From: Saprospiraceae bacterium | GTDB taxonomy: Bacteria; Bacteroidota; Bacteroidia; Chitinophagales; Saprospiraceae | Reading direction: 5' to 3' | Assembly (NCBI GenBank): GCA_016717265.1 | Contig: JADKFX010000001.1 | Coordinates: 3,546,501 to 3,610,500, forward strand | DNA: 64,000 bases | Shown here: positions 51,874 to 62,065 of the stretch, piece after piece | Numbering within the stretch: the stretch's first letter is position 1 | How the letters are laid out: every line of letters starts with the position of its first letter | Translations under genes and position numbers: made by a program | The notes under the pieces: model-generated | Told to the model about the DNA's origin: nothing | What the model saw: the letters and a program-made list of their open reading frames with translations, nothing else | Databases searched by the model: none

Positions 51874-53249
51874 GCTGATTTTTTTAAATCCGTAGAACCA
51901 AATACGGCATCCTTAATTTCATCCATCATCATATCCAAATCTCCTGCACCCAAACACAAAACCACATCCATTTCCAAAGTTTCAATTAGATTACATAGAT
52001 TCTTTTTCAAACTAAGATGTTTATTTGGATGCTTAATTTTCAGAAATAAAGTTTCTGAACTTATCCCTGGTATTTCCAATTCCCTTGCAGGATAAAGTTC
52101 TACCAAAATGATAACATCCAAGTGCGCTAATACGGCTGCAAAATCTTCCATAAAGTCGCGCGTCCGAGAATATAAATGCGGTTGAAAAATTCCTGTAATT
52201 TTCCTGGCAGGGTAAGCATCTCTACAAGCTGAAATTACAGCCCTTAATTCTTCAGGGTGATGTGCATAATCATCAATTAAAACATTATCTTCTGTTTCAT
52301 AAATCCATTCAAATCTTCTTTTAATTCCTTTAAAATTTAAGATGCTGCTTCGGATTTGATCTTCAGATATTCCTAATTCCAGTGCTACCCTTATGGCAGC
52401 AGCGGTATTTCGAATATTGTGTTGACCTGGAAGACGGATTGCTAAATTTAACATATTAACATTATCACTAATATAATTAAACGTTGTCCAACCCTTTTCT
52501 GTTCCAACAATCGTTACTTTTACTTCAGTATTATTAAAACCATAACGCATAACCCTATTTCCGACACAAGTATTTTTAAACAATTGAATTTCTGTTGGAT
52601 CGATGGTGTCACTCATTAATAAAATTCCATTTCCTTTTATTTGACTTGCAAATCGCAAGTAATTCTCTACCATTTGTTCTCTGGACCCGTAAATATCCAG
52701 ATGGTCTGCATCTAAAGAACCAATGATTGCTATAGAAGGGTGTAAATTAAGAAATGAGCGGTCGTACTCATCTGCTTCTTCAACAACCCAAGCACTGCCA
52801 TTATCCAGAAAATTAGTTTTATAATTTAAAGCGATCCCACCAAGAAAAGCAGTAATTCCGATACCAGAATCAAATAAAATATGCGCAATTAATACACTTG
52901 TAGTTGTTTTTCCATGGGTACCTGCAACTGCAATATTATTTTCAATTGAAGTTATTTGACCCAGCACTTGAGATCGCTTTAATACTGGAATATTCAACTT
53001 TAATAGATGCTGATATTCTAATAAATCCATTGGAATCGCTGGTGTTATTATTGCCAAATCTAAATTATCTGGTATGAAATCAATTCGATCTTCATAATGG
53101 ATTTTCATTCCTTCCTTCTCCAAGCATTCCGTTAATTCCGTTTTTGTTTTATCATATCCATAAACTGCAACACCTCGTTTACTGTAATAGCGAGCTAACG
53201 CACTCATTCCGATGCCACCAATTCCAATAAAATATAATTTTTTATACAT
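51870..53249 (-). CDS. murC: UDP-N-acetylmuramate--L-alanine ligase
   Basis: This 459-residue Mur ligase adds L-Ala to UDP-MurNAc with ATP. It has the N-terminal UDP-binding FIGIGGIGMSALARYYSKRG, the ATP loop AVAGTHGKTTTSVLIAH near 107-122, the central EADEYDRSFLNLHP and the C-terminal DDYAHHPEELRAVI and FQPHLYSRTRDF, all MurC-specific. It is 5 bp after murG and coupled to ftsQ by overlap. Confidence 0.97.
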   Translation of the reverse strand: MYKKLYFIGIGGIGMSALARYYSKRGVAVYGYDKTKTELTECLEKEGMKIHYEDRIDFIPDNLDLAIITPAIPMDLLEYQHLLKLNIPVLKRSQVLGQITSIENNIAVAGTHGKTTTSVLIAHILFDSGIGITAFLGGIALNYKTNFLDNGSAWVVEEADEYDRSFLNLHPSIAIIGSLDADHLDIYGSREQMVENYLRFASQIKGNGILLMSDTIDPTEIQLFKNTCVGNRVMRYGFNNTEVKVTIVGTEKGWTTFNYISDNVNMLNLAIRLPGQHNIRNTAAAIRVALELGISEDQIRSSILNFKGIKRRFEWIYETEDNVLIDDYAHHPEELRAVISACRDAYPARKITGIFQPHLYSRTRDFMEDFAAVLAHLDVIILVELYPARELEIPGISSETLFLKIKHPNKHLSLKKNLCNLIETLEMDVVLCLGAGDLDMMMDEIKDAVFGSTDLKKSA

Positions 53250-53254
53250 TGTTA

Positions 53255-54352
53255 CTACACTGCAACTTTAACTAAAGTAAGAATTGCCTTTGCGATATTT
53301 AAATCCGCATCTGGCTTTGCCAATTGCTTTAATTCAAAGCTCATTTTTTCTCGCTCTTCTGAATTTTCTAATAACTTTATAATTTCATTCCAAAGACAAT
53401 TTTTCAAATCTGCATCTAAAATCATTTTTGCAGCACCTTTACCTGTAATTGCTTCTGCATTTTTTCGCTGATGATCTTCAGCTACATTTGGAGATGGTAC
53501 AAGAATACAAGGTGTACCCAGAATACAAAGTTCTGCTAATGTTAAAGCACCAGCTCTTGCAACTACCAGATCACAAGCACTGTAAGCAATATCAATACGA
53601 TCGACAAAAGGAAGCATCTTTACATTTGTTGCTGTTGCCAATGAAGATTTTTGCATTTCTTCTGCATACATACTCCCTGTTTGCCAAATCCACTGAATGT
53701 CATTTCTTTCTGAAATATTCAAAGACATTGAAATTATTGCATCATTCATTGCACGTGCACCTAAACTTCCTCCAAAAACACCAATGGTAAATTTACTTTT
53801 TTCCAATCCGAAATAAGTCCTTGCTTCAACACGATCATGCTGCGCTTTAAAAGCAGTTCTTACCGGATTGCCCGTTAGTATAATTTTATTTTTTTGAAAA
53901 TAATTTTCCATTCCTTCAAATGCAACACATATTTTTTGGGCTGCTTTTGCAAGCAACCGGTTTGTAATCCCTGGATATGAATTTTGTTCTTGAATTAAAA
54001 TTGGAATCGTAAACCAGGAAGCCATCCTGAGCATGGGACCACTTGCATATCCTCCTACTCCAACGACAACATCTGGTTGAAATTCCTTTAAAATATTTTT
54101 AGCCATCCACATACATTTCATTAAGCGATAAACAAGCTTCACATTTTCGATTGAAAGATTCCTTTGGATTCCACGAATTGGCAAACCTATAATTCTATAA
54201 CCCGCTTCAGGAACTTTTTGCATTTCAATTTTTCCTAATGCCCCAACGAATAAGATTTCAACATCTGGAACTAAACATTTTACTGCATCCGCAATCGCAA
54301 TTGCAGGAAACACATGCCCACCGGTACCGCCACCGCTAATTAAAAGCTTCAT
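53255..54352 (-). CDS. murG: UDP-GlcNAc transferase MurG (lipid I to lipid II)
   Basis: This 365-residue GT28 enzyme is started at ATG 54352 (MKLLISGGGTGGHVFPAIAI). It transfers GlcNAc to lipid I at the inner membrane surface. G-loops GGGTGGHVFPA and GVGGYASGPML, and the donor-site GVFGGSLGARAMND and ARAGALTLAEL, are clear. The 5' end overlaps the 3' end of ftsW by 17 bp. Confidence 0.97.
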   Translation of the reverse strand: MKLLISGGGTGGHVFPAIAIADAVKCLVPDVEILFVGALGKIEMQKVPEAGYRIIGLPIRGIQRNLSIENVKLVYRLMKCMWMAKNILKEFQPDVVVGVGGYASGPMLRMASWFTIPILIQEQNSYPGITNRLLAKAAQKICVAFEGMENYFQKNKIILTGNPVRTAFKAQHDRVEARTYFGLEKSKFTIGVFGGSLGARAMNDAIISMSLNISERNDIQWIWQTGSMYAEEMQKSSLATATNVKMLPFVDRIDIAYSACDLVVARAGALTLAELCILGTPCILVPSPNVAEDHQRKNAEAITGKGAAKMILDADLKNCLWNEIIKLLENSEEREKMSFELKQLAKPDADLNIAKAILTLVKVAV

Positions 54353-55547
54353 TTGCAAGTTTGCTATTGTGAATATCTATACTTTCTGAATCCATTTCTT
54401 CATTTGGTTCAAGCTCAAGTTTCAAGTTACTAATATGCCTGCTCACACTAATTATCATTCCTAATGAAATGCTTGTAAAGATTAAAGAAGTTCCTCCCAT
54501 ACTTATAAATGGAAGTGGTAACCCGGTAACCGGAACCAATCCCAGCGCAACTGCAATATTTGAAAATGCTTGCATAACCATATTGATACCAATCCCTATC
54601 GTTAATAAAGCTCCAAATGCACGCGTTGTGTTACTCACAATCCCTACGCAATGAACTAATAAGGCCAGGTATAATAAGATGACACCAAAACCCCCTAATA
54701 TTAAACCATATTCTTCACAAATAATTGGATAAATAAAATCAGCATATGAGTATGGAATAAAATTTCTTAACATACTATTTCCAGGACTCGGAATAAACCA
54801 ATGGCCGTTTGCAATAGCCATTTTTGCTTGCTCTAATTGATACTCTTCCTCTGTGCCATAGCGAAATTTATTGATCCTTGACATCCAAGTTTCTGCTCGA
54901 GTCAAACCAGGAAACAAATTTTCAAGATAGACCAAACAAATTAATAATAATATTCCCAAGCCTACTAGCATCAATATATACTTCATATCAATTCTTCCAA
55001 CAAACATCATGATAACACAACCTAAAAATAAAACGGCAGCAGTACTTAGGTTTGAAGGTGCAATTAATCCACACACAATAAGTATTGGTAACATGATTGG
55101 TATGAATGCAGATTTAAATCCTTTAATGACATCTTGTTTTTCTGAAATTGACCTTGCTAAATACAAAATCAAAGCAAGCTTCGCAAAATCTGAAACTTGA
55201 AATGTAAGATTTAAAATTGGAATATTTAACCAACGTCTGGCATCATTTACATTTACACCAAAGAAAAAAGTCAAAATCAAGAAAAATATTGAGACAACGA
55301 GCATTGCAGGTGCCCATCGATTAAATAAGGTATAATCAATTTTACTAAATATCCAAATGAGTGTTAAACCTATTAAAACAAAACTAACATGCCGACCCAG
55401 AAAATAAGAGGTATTGTCAGCATCATACTTTGTTAAACTTCCGGACGCACTATATACTGCAACTAAAGATATACCTACCAATAAGAAAATCAGAGTCCAG
55501 ATAAAATTTGGACTTAAGATTTTGTCTTTAATAATATTAAGTGTCAT
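54336..55547 (-). CDS. ftsW: Septal peptidoglycan polymerase FtsW
   Basis: The 403-residue SEDS-family protein has about ten membrane helices and polymerises lipid II at the septum with its partner FtsI. SEDS features include DARRWLNIPILNLTFQVSDF, SNLSTAAVLFLGCVIM, AIANGHWFIPSPGNSM and the C-terminal VTGLPLPFISMGGTSLIFTS. It lies 1 bp after murD and overlaps murG. In the dcw context it is FtsW, not RodA. Confidence 0.95.
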   Translation of the reverse strand: MTLNIIKDKILSPNFIWTLIFLLVGISLVAVYSASGSLTKYDADNTSYFLGRHVSFVLIGLTLIWIFSKIDYTLFNRWAPAMLVVSIFFLILTFFFGVNVNDARRWLNIPILNLTFQVSDFAKLALILYLARSISEKQDVIKGFKSAFIPIMLPILIVCGLIAPSNLSTAAVLFLGCVIMMFVGRIDMKYILMLVGLGILLLICLVYLENLFPGLTRAETWMSRINKFRYGTEEEYQLEQAKMAIANGHWFIPSPGNSMLRNFIPYSYADFIYPIICEEYGLILGGFGVILLYLALLVHCVGIVSNTTRAFGALLTIGIGINMVMQAFSNIAVALGLVPVTGLPLPFISMGGTSLIFTSISLGMIISVSRHISNLKLELEPNEEMDSESIDIHNSKLANEAFN

Positions 55548-55548
55548 G

Positions 55549-56862
55549 TTATTTAGTTAATAGACTTAATTTCTTTACTTCCTCTTTAAATTGGTTACCG
55601 CGATCTTCATAATTTTTAAATAAATCAAAACTTGCACAACCAGGCGATAACAAAACGACTTCGCCTTTTTTTGCAATTTCAAATGCAATTCTAACTGCAT
55701 CTTGAATTGAATGCGTATCCTTAATTAAAGGAACGATCTTTGTGAAGCTCTTTAATAATTTTTGATTATCTACACCAAGGCAAATTAATGCCGATACTTT
55801 CTGTACTACAAGTGCTTCGATTGCTGCATAATCATTTCCCTTATCCAGACCACCTGCAATCCACACTACTTTTTGCTTCATTGCATCTAATGCCCAAAAT
55901 ACGGAATCGACATTTGTAGCTTTGCTATCATTCACAAAAAGCACCTCATTAATTTCTCCAACCGATTCTAACCGATGTGGATCATTTACAAAATTCAGCA
56001 ATGCAGATTGAATTTCTTCTTGCCTTAATCCTATAAACGTTGCAATTTTAACAGCACAAGCAACATTAATTGCATTGTGTTTTCCTTTTAAAACTGTGTT
56101 CTTCAAATTAGCAATTATGGAACCATCCAAGATCACTTCTTCATTTAAATTAAAATCGGGATTCAGTGAAAGTAATCTAGCTTGGATTCCATGCTCTTTT
56201 AAATATTTTTGAATGGCAGGATCTTTTTCATAGGTAATTAAAAAATCCTCTGATGTTTGATTTTCTGTAATTCGAAATTTCGAAGCGACATATAAATCAA
56301 ATTGATTTTGATATCGATCCATATGATCCGGTGTAATATTAAGTAATACTCCAAACCGGGGCTTAAATTCTTGGATTCCATCTAATTGAAAGCTACTTAA
56401 CTCCAAAACATAATACTCCCAATTCTTTATACTTATAGCTCTGGCAAAAGAAAAACCAACATTACCTGCTTTAATTACATCCTTATTATTTTGCTTAAGA
56501 AGATGAAAAATAAGATTCGTTGTCGTTGTTTTTCCATTACTTCCTGTTATCCCTATTATCGTCCCGCGGCAATACCTGTAAGCAAACTCAATTTCTGAAA
56601 TTACATCAATACCTTGGTTTTTGAAATGGCCGATGATTTCTGCTTGATCAGGTATGCCTGGACTTTTCACAATAAAATTGGGTGATATTCCATAAGCGAT
56701 GTCGTGACTTCCTTCTTCAAAGTCAATTTCATTATCAATAAGCTCCTTTCTAAAAGAATCTCTTATTGCATTGCTATCACTTACAAATACAGGCAATGTC
56801 ATTTTCTTAGCCAGCAAAGCTGCCCCGACACCACTTTCACCCGCTCCCAAAATCAATATCAT
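55549..56862 (-). CDS. murD: UDP-MurNAc-L-Ala--D-glutamate ligase
   Basis: This 437-residue Mur ligase adds D-Glu. The N-terminal domain begins ILILGAGESGVGAALLAKKM, the ATP loop is GITGSNGKTTTTNLIFHLLK near 110-129, then LELSSFQLDG and ITPDHMDRY in the central domain. The C-terminal domain shows NDSKATNVDSVFWALD, WIAGGLDKGNDY and LLSPGCASFDLFKNYEDRGN-QF, diagnostic for MurD. It is 3 bp after mraY. Confidence 0.97.
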   Translation of the reverse strand: MILILGAGESGVGAALLAKKMTLPVFVSDSNAIRDSFRKELIDNEIDFEEGSHDIAYGISPNFIVKSPGIPDQAEIIGHFKNQGIDVISEIEFAYRYCRGTIIGITGSNGKTTTTNLIFHLLKQNNKDVIKAGNVGFSFARAISIKNWEYYVLELSSFQLDGIQEFKPRFGVLLNITPDHMDRYQNQFDLYVASKFRITENQTSEDFLITYEKDPAIQKYLKEHGIQARLLSLNPDFNLNEEVILDGSIIANLKNTVLKGKHNAINVACAVKIATFIGLRQEEIQSALLNFVNDPHRLESVGEINEVLFVNDSKATNVDSVFWALDAMKQKVVWIAGGLDKGNDYAAIEALVVQKVSALICLGVDNQKLLKSFTKIVPLIKDTHSIQDAVRIAFEIAKKGEVVLLSPGCASFDLFKNYEDRGNQFKEEVKKLSLLTK

Positions 56863-56865
56863 ATC

Positions 56866-58122
56866 TTATCTGATTTTTAGCGTTATAATTGTAAATACTG
56901 CTAAAATCAATGTTACAATCCAAAACCGCACTGAAATTGTTGCTTCATGCATTCCCTTCTTTTGAAAATGATGGTGCAGAGGAGACATTAAAAAAATTCG
57001 TCTGCCTTCTCCAAATTTTCTTTTTGTAAATTTAAAATATGCCACTTGTATTACAACCGACAAACTTTCAATAAAGAAAACTCCACAAAACAAGGGTATC
57101 AATAATTCTTTTCGCAGCAATATTGCCAAAGCAGCAATAATTCCTCCTAATGCCAAACTCCCAGTATCTCCCATAAATACTTTCGCGGGAAAAGAATTAT
57201 ACCATAAAAATCCGACACAGGCACCTAAAAAAGCTGCTGAAAAAACTACCAACTCGCCACTATATGGCAAATAGAAAATACTTAAGTAATCAGCGACAAT
57301 TGCATTACCAGATACATAGGCTAAAATTGCTAAAGTCATAGCTATTACAGCAGAGACCCCTGTTGCAAGACCATCTAATCCATCTGTTAAATTCGCAGCA
57401 TTTGAAACTGCTGTGACAATAAATATTACAATTGGAATAAAAATTAACCAAATCCATACATGTTTATTATCACCAAAAAATTCCGATATCCAATAATAAT
57501 CAAAGCGATTTCCTTTTAAAAATGGAACGTTTGTTAACTGTGTTTTCACATAAACATACTCATGTGTTTGATTTCGAATGGCATCCCATGTTGTAAATTC
57601 TTCTTCTATCACATAATGCATTTTTAATGCTTCTGCTTTTGGCATCCGCACTAAAATCTTTTCATGGTATAACATAACAAGAGCAATCACTAGTCCGCAA
57701 ACTACTTGCCCCAATATTTTAAAAATAGCCTTAAGACCGGACTTATCTTTCAGAAAAACTTTAATATAATCATCCGCAAAACCAATTAATCCCATCCATA
57801 CCGTAGTAAATAACATTACCTGGATATAAACATTGTCTAATCTTGCTAATAACAAACAAGGAATACAAATCGCAAGAATGATAATAATTCCACCCATTGT
57901 TGGTGTACCTTCTTTCTGTTTTTGGCCTTCTAAACCCAAATCCCGTATGGATTCACCAATCTGCAATTTCTTCAAATAACGGATAATGCGATCACCAAAA
58001 ACCATGGAGATAATTAATGATAAAATGATCGCAAGTCCAGCTCTAAAAGATATGTATTGAAACAATCTTCCACCTGGTAAATGAAATAATTTTTCCGTAA
58101 ATTGAAATAAATAATATAACAT
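56866..58122 (-). CDS. mraY: Phospho-MurNAc-pentapeptide translocase MraY
   Basis: The 418-residue polytopic enzyme makes lipid I from UDP-MurNAc-pentapeptide and undecaprenyl phosphate. Motifs are KEGTPTMGGIIIILAI near 68, FADDYIKVFLKDKSGLKAIF near 115 (catalytic Asp pair), NAANLTDGLDGLATG near 238 and FMGDTGSLALGG near 317, then SPLHHHFQKKGMHEATISVR at the C-terminus. It is longer than the E. coli form (360) because of an insert near 160-215, common in Bacteroidota. Unlike its neighbours it is separated from murE by 355 bp. Confidence 0.97.
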   Translation of the reverse strand: MLYYLFQFTEKLFHLPGGRLFQYISFRAGLAIILSLIISMVFGDRIIRYLKKLQIGESIRDLGLEGQKQKEGTPTMGGIIIILAICIPCLLLARLDNVYIQVMLFTTVWMGLIGFADDYIKVFLKDKSGLKAIFKILGQVVCGLVIALVMLYHEKILVRMPKAEALKMHYVIEEEFTTWDAIRNQTHEYVYVKTQLTNVPFLKGNRFDYYWISEFFGDNKHVWIWLIFIPIVIFIVTAVSNAANLTDGLDGLATGVSAVIAMTLAILAYVSGNAIVADYLSIFYLPYSGELVVFSAAFLGACVGFLWYNSFPAKVFMGDTGSLALGGIIAALAILLRKELLIPLFCGVFFIESLSVVIQVAYFKFTKRKFGEGRRIFLMSPLHHHFQKKGMHEATISVRFWIVTLILAVFTIITLKIR

Positions 58123-58268
58123 TTTTAGTAGTAAAAATTAATGGAAACTACATCTATAAATAAATACAATCCATCTAAAAATTTCTATATCCAGTAAAAA
58201 ATAAAATTTTAAAAATAAATCAAGAATGAACGCTTTGCTTAGTCTGGGATCAAATCAATAAACAAATC

Positions 58269-58276
58269 AAATTTAT
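58269..58276 (-). promoter_or_regulatory. TAnnTTTG box upstream of mraY
   Basis: On the minus strand TAAATTTG lies 147 bp before the mraY ATG, downstream of the hairpin at 58387-58427. A -33 TTTG is not obvious. It could start a second transcript of the dcw cluster. Confidence 0.35.
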
Positions 58277-58386
58277 TTATACAGTGCATTTGTAAATACC
58301 TATGAACTCTTGAATGTATATTAAAGAATTCATAGCCAATTTAGAAATTTGATAATAAATCCAAATTTTTTGTGGAAAATAACAGT

Positions 58387-58427
58387 ACAGCAGGGACCTG
58401 ATCCCTTTGGTCACAATCACCTGCTGT
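58387..58427 (-). promoter_or_regulatory. Hairpin in the murE-mraY gap
   Basis: The outer stem ACAGCAGG/CCTGCTGT is perfect, with an inner GACC/GGTC stem. Only a weak T-rich stretch (ACTGTTATTTT) follows on the minus strand, so it could be a partial terminator, attenuator or mRNA-stability element. Confidence 0.5.
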
Positions 58428-58477
58428 ATCTGTTAAAACCAACCTGAGAATGATAATAGAACCTACTCTATTTTCTT

Positions 58478-59938
58478 TTATAAGTTTAACAAATATGTTT
58501 TCAAATTTTCCAGATCGTCAAATGGCAACTTCTGCCCTTTGATCTCTTGATACTTTTCATGTCCTTTTCCTGCTATCAAAACAATGTCATTATTTCCTGA
58601 TATCATGCAAGCGGACTTTATTGCTTGAGCTCGATCTTCAATAACAATGCAATCTATTTTCTTCGATTCCAATATACCCTTTTCAATATCTTTAAGAATT
58701 TGAAAAGGATCTTCACTTCTTGGATTATCGGAAGTTAAAACAATTCGATCACTCAATCGAGAAGCAATCTGACCCATTTCTGGTCTTTTCGTCTTGTCTC
58801 TATCGCCTCCACATCCAATGACTGTTATAATTTTTTGTTCCTTGCTTTTAATTTCTATAATATTCTTTAGAATTTTCTCTAATGCATCTGGTGTATGTGC
58901 AAAATCTACAATTCCAATTTTCCCATTTTCTTCATTGCGAATCCAATCAAATCTTCCTTTTGGAGGAAGCAACGTGGACATAATTTTTAGAACTTCATCT
59001 TCCTTATATCCCATTAATATTGAACAACCATAAACAGCAGCTAAATTATATGCATTAAATGAACCAATTAATCGCGAAAACCATTCTGTATTTCCAAATT
59101 TTAAATGTAATCCTGAAAAACTATTCTCCAAAATCCGAGCTCTAAAAACTGCCATATTATGCAATGCATATGTCTGCACTTTTGCCTTTGTATTCTGCAC
59201 CATAATGCTTGCATTCACATCATCCCCATTTACAAGCGCAAAGGCCTTTTTATCTAAGGTATCAAAAAAATATTTTTTTGCTTCAATATATGCTTTAAAT
59301 GTTTTATGATAATCCAAATGATCATGCGTAATATTTGTAAAGATGGCTCCTGTAAAGTTCAATCCACCAATCCGTTTTTGATCTAATGCATGAGAACTCA
59401 CCTCCATAAATACATGGCTACAATTATTTTTTTGCATTTGATACAATAAATCGTACAGTGCAATCTGATCTGGTGTTGTATGGGTTGCTGGTATCACTTT
59501 ATCAGCAATCCGATTCTCAACAGTCGAGATTAATCCACACTTGTAACCTAATAATCCAAACAGTTGATATAACAAAGTCACGATGGTTGTTTTGCCATTC
59601 GTACCGGTTACTCCAATGAGGATCAGATTTGTTAAATCATAATTATAAAATGCATTTAATATATCACCAAGTTGTCTTGAAATAGAATCACACTTTACAA
59701 ATGTGACTTGTTCCGGACAATGCAATGGAAATTTTTCACAAAAAACCAACTCGCATCCATGGTTAATAGCATCTGCAATGAAATCATGACCGTCTAAATA
59801 CGTGCCCTTCTTAGCAACAAATGCAATTTCGCTTCCTACATTTTTGGAATTAAAACTAAATCCATTCACGTTTTTTTCTACAGAACCTTTAATTTCAAAT
59901 TCTGCATTAAACGGTAGAAAATTACCCAAACTTTTCAA
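58478..59938 (-). CDS. murE: UDP-MurNAc-tripeptide synthetase MurE (meso-DAP type)
   Basis: The 486-residue Mur ligase adds the third stem residue. The ATP loop is GVTGTNGKTT (109-118), the central region has TTPDQIALYDLL, VSSHALDQKRIGG and ITHDHLDYHKTFKAYIEAKK, and the C-terminal motif TSDNPRSEDPF near residue 400 includes DNPR, which selects meso-diaminopimelate. GKGHEKYQEI is the other conserved C-terminal site. No in-frame ATG precedes the conserved N-terminus, so TTG 59938 is the start; a nearby ATG at 59945 is in another frame and stops after seven codons. It lies 15 bp after ftsI. Confidence 0.96.
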   Translation of the reverse strand: MKSLGNFLPFNAEFEIKGSVEKNVNGFSFNSKNVGSEIAFVAKKGTYLDGHDFIADAINHGCELVFCEKFPLHCPEQVTFVKCDSISRQLGDILNAFYNYDLTNLILIGVTGTNGKTTIVTLLYQLFGLLGYKCGLISTVENRIADKVIPATHTTPDQIALYDLLYQMQKNNCSHVFMEVSSHALDQKRIGGLNFTGAIFTNITHDHLDYHKTFKAYIEAKKYFFDTLDKKAFALVNGDDVNASIMVQNTKAKVQTYALHNMAVFRARILENSFSGLHLKFGNTEWFSRLIGSFNAYNLAAVYGCSILMGYKEDEVLKIMSTLLPPKGRFDWIRNEENGKIGIVDFAHTPDALEKILKNIIEIKSKEQKIITVIGCGGDRDKTKRPEMGQIASRLSDRIVLTSDNPRSEDPFQILKDIEKGILESKKIDCIVIEDRAQAIKSACMISGNNDIVLIAGKGHEKYQEIKGQKLPFDDLENLKTYLLNL

Positions 59939-59953
59939 AGAACATTTTTTTAA

Positions 59954-62065
59954 TTATTCTAAATATAATTCTATCACACGATTCTGAATAGCCGAACCCG
60001 GACTTATACTTTGTGATCTTATTTTTCCCTTCCCGTGTGGAATTAATTGGACACCATAGATATCCATGATATACATGGCGTCGCGCAAACCCATTCCTAT
60101 CAAATCTGGCATTCGTTGCGAATTAAACTCCCACGATCTTGAATACACTCCATCTTCTCCTGCTATTGTTGAAATCCATTTTGAAGATTCCAAATTATTT
60201 ATAGGTAAACCTATATGTTTGAATACTTTTTCAAAGTCTAAGGCAAACCCTTTATTTCCAATCGGAAGTGCTTCACTTCCCAAAATCGATTTAGGATCTC
60301 GGTTAATAACAGCAACTTTCGAAAATTCTGAACGCATACATCGATCTGCTATTTTTTTAAAAACAGGCGCGGCTACTTCTCCACCATAAAATCCAGATTC
60401 CTGAGGATTGTAAACAACTACAATACATGAATATTTTGGATCATCTGCAGGAAAAAAACCAGCAAAAGAAGATTGATAATTTTTCTTTTCAAAGCCTTTC
60501 TCAAAATAATTGCTAACTGCAGTCCCTGTTTTACCAGCTATAGAATAAACTTCACTTTTGATGTTTTTGGCCGTCCCTATCTCTACCACTTCTTTCAACA
60601 ATGCTTTTACTTTTACAAGCGTGGCATCAGATGCAATTGAATCTCTTAATACTTTTGGTTCAATATGTTTTACAATTTTTCGTCCATCAAGTATATCGCT
60701 TACTAAGTAAGGTTTCATCACTCTTCCATGATTCGCAACCCCATTGTAGAAAGTTAATACTTGCAAAGGCGTTAATTGCAACTCATATCCAACAGACATC
60801 CAGGGCAAGGTAGTTCCATACCAAATATTTTTATTCTTAACCGGATGTTTAATCATGGGTTGTGGTTCCCCTTCTAATTCAATTCCGGTTTTCTGATTTA
60901 ATCCAAACTTCTGCAAATACTCAATAAATTTTAATGCATTTGAATTAAAAACATGAGATGCCAATTTTGAAATTCCAACATTTGAGGATTGAATAAAAGA
61001 ATAACTTAAATCGGACATTCCGATGCCATGCAGCTTAGAATCTTTCATGATTCTGTCATAAAATTTACAAGCACCACCATTTAAATCAACTGCAGTTGTG
61101 GTATCTATTTTACCATCTTCAAGCATCGCTAACAAACTCGCTAATTTAAATGTAGATCCTGGCTCACTTGATTTCGCAATCGCAAAATTATAGGTTTCAA
61201 TCAATTCCTGATTTTCATTCCAAGATAAATTAGCAATAGCCTTGATGGCTCCGGTAGCAACTTCCATTACGATTGCACAACCTTCTTCCGCCTGATGTTT
61301 TGTTATTGACTCAGCAAGTGTAAGTTCTGCAATTTCCTGAATTCCAGGATTAATTGTAGTGATGATATCACTCCCTTTTTTCGCAACAATTTCTTCCAAA
61401 CCATTTACTGGGATATAAACATTTGCACCTACTTTACGCATAACACGGTGCCCTTCTCTACCTTTTAAATATGCATCGAAAGACTTTTCCAAACCAATTG
61501 GTTCCGCATTTTCGCGATCCAAACCTACCGTTCTGCTTGCAAAATTTTTGTATGGTTTTTCCCTTCTGTTTTCAGTAATTGTAATCATTCCTCCTTTATT
61601 AGCACCTAATCTAAAAAGTGGAAAAGATTTTAGTAACTGGAGTTGATCATAATTAAGATTTTTTGCAATAAATGCATACCTATCTGATCTTTCCCTGGCT
61701 TGAGTCAATTGATTCTTAACTTCATTTTTTGATTTGCCAGGATACAAATGTGTAGATATACAAAATGCTAATGAATCTACATTTTTATTAAACAAAGCCT
61801 GTGTTAACCCAGCTGCTTTTGTATCCATTCTGATTTCAAAGATCGGTTGGGAAGTCGCTAAAGGACTTCCATCATCAGCAAGTATTTTTCCACGCTCGGC
61901 CTTAATATCCATTACGTTGAAATATAATTCTCTGCTTTTTTTTCTCCATATTTCACCTTCCATCACATTGATGATAAAGGCTTTGCAGATAAGAATCCCA
62001 GCTACGAGTGTGAAAACACCCATTACAATGTAGACTCGTATTAAAAATTCTTTCCGCCTATCCAT
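59954..62065 (-). CDS. ftsI: Septal transpeptidase FtsI (PBP3) with PASTA domain
   Basis: This 703-residue class B penicillin-binding protein cross-links septal peptidoglycan. It has one N-terminal membrane helix (about 9-31), the dimerisation domain (ERGKILADDGSPLATSQPIF), and the transpeptidase motifs S304TFK, S360SN and K512TGT. The C-terminal 70 residues (RMPDLIGMGLRDAMYIMDIY ... SISPGSAIQN) form a PASTA domain. Its ATG overlaps the last base of the ftsL-like stop codon (TAATG). Confidence 0.96.
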   Translation of the reverse strand: MDRRKEFLIRVYIVMGVFTLVAGILICKAFIINVMEGEIWRKKSRELYFNVMDIKAERGKILADDGSPLATSQPIFEIRMDTKAAGLTQALFNKNVDSLAFCISTHLYPGKSKNEVKNQLTQARERSDRYAFIAKNLNYDQLQLLKSFPLFRLGANKGGMITITENRREKPYKNFASRTVGLDRENAEPIGLEKSFDAYLKGREGHRVMRKVGANVYIPVNGLEEIVAKKGSDIITTINPGIQEIAELTLAESITKHQAEEGCAIVMEVATGAIKAIANLSWNENQELIETYNFAIAKSSEPGSTFKLASLLAMLEDGKIDTTTAVDLNGGACKFYDRIMKDSKLHGIGMSDLSYSFIQSSNVGISKLASHVFNSNALKFIEYLQKFGLNQKTGIELEGEPQPMIKHPVKNKNIWYGTTLPWMSVGYELQLTPLQVLTFYNGVANHGRVMKPYLVSDILDGRKIVKHIEPKVLRDSIASDATLVKVKALLKEVVEIGTAKNIKSEVYSIAGKTGTAVSNYFEKGFEKKNYQSSFAGFFPADDPKYSCIVVVYNPQESGFYGGEVAAPVFKKIADRCMRSEFSKVAVINRDPKSILGSEALPIGNKGFALDFEKVFKHIGLPINNLESSKWISTIAGEDGVYSRSWEFNSQRMPDLIGMGLRDAMYIMDIYGVQLIPHGKGKIRSQSISPGSAIQNRVIELYLE

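Larger units (their letters stand above)
58123..58477. other. 355-bp gap inside the dcw cluster (murE to mraY)
   Basis: Other dcw genes here are nearly contiguous. This gap holds the hairpin (58387-58427) and a -7-like box (58269-58276) but no protein-like frame. murF, often found next to murE, is absent. Confidence 0.6.
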
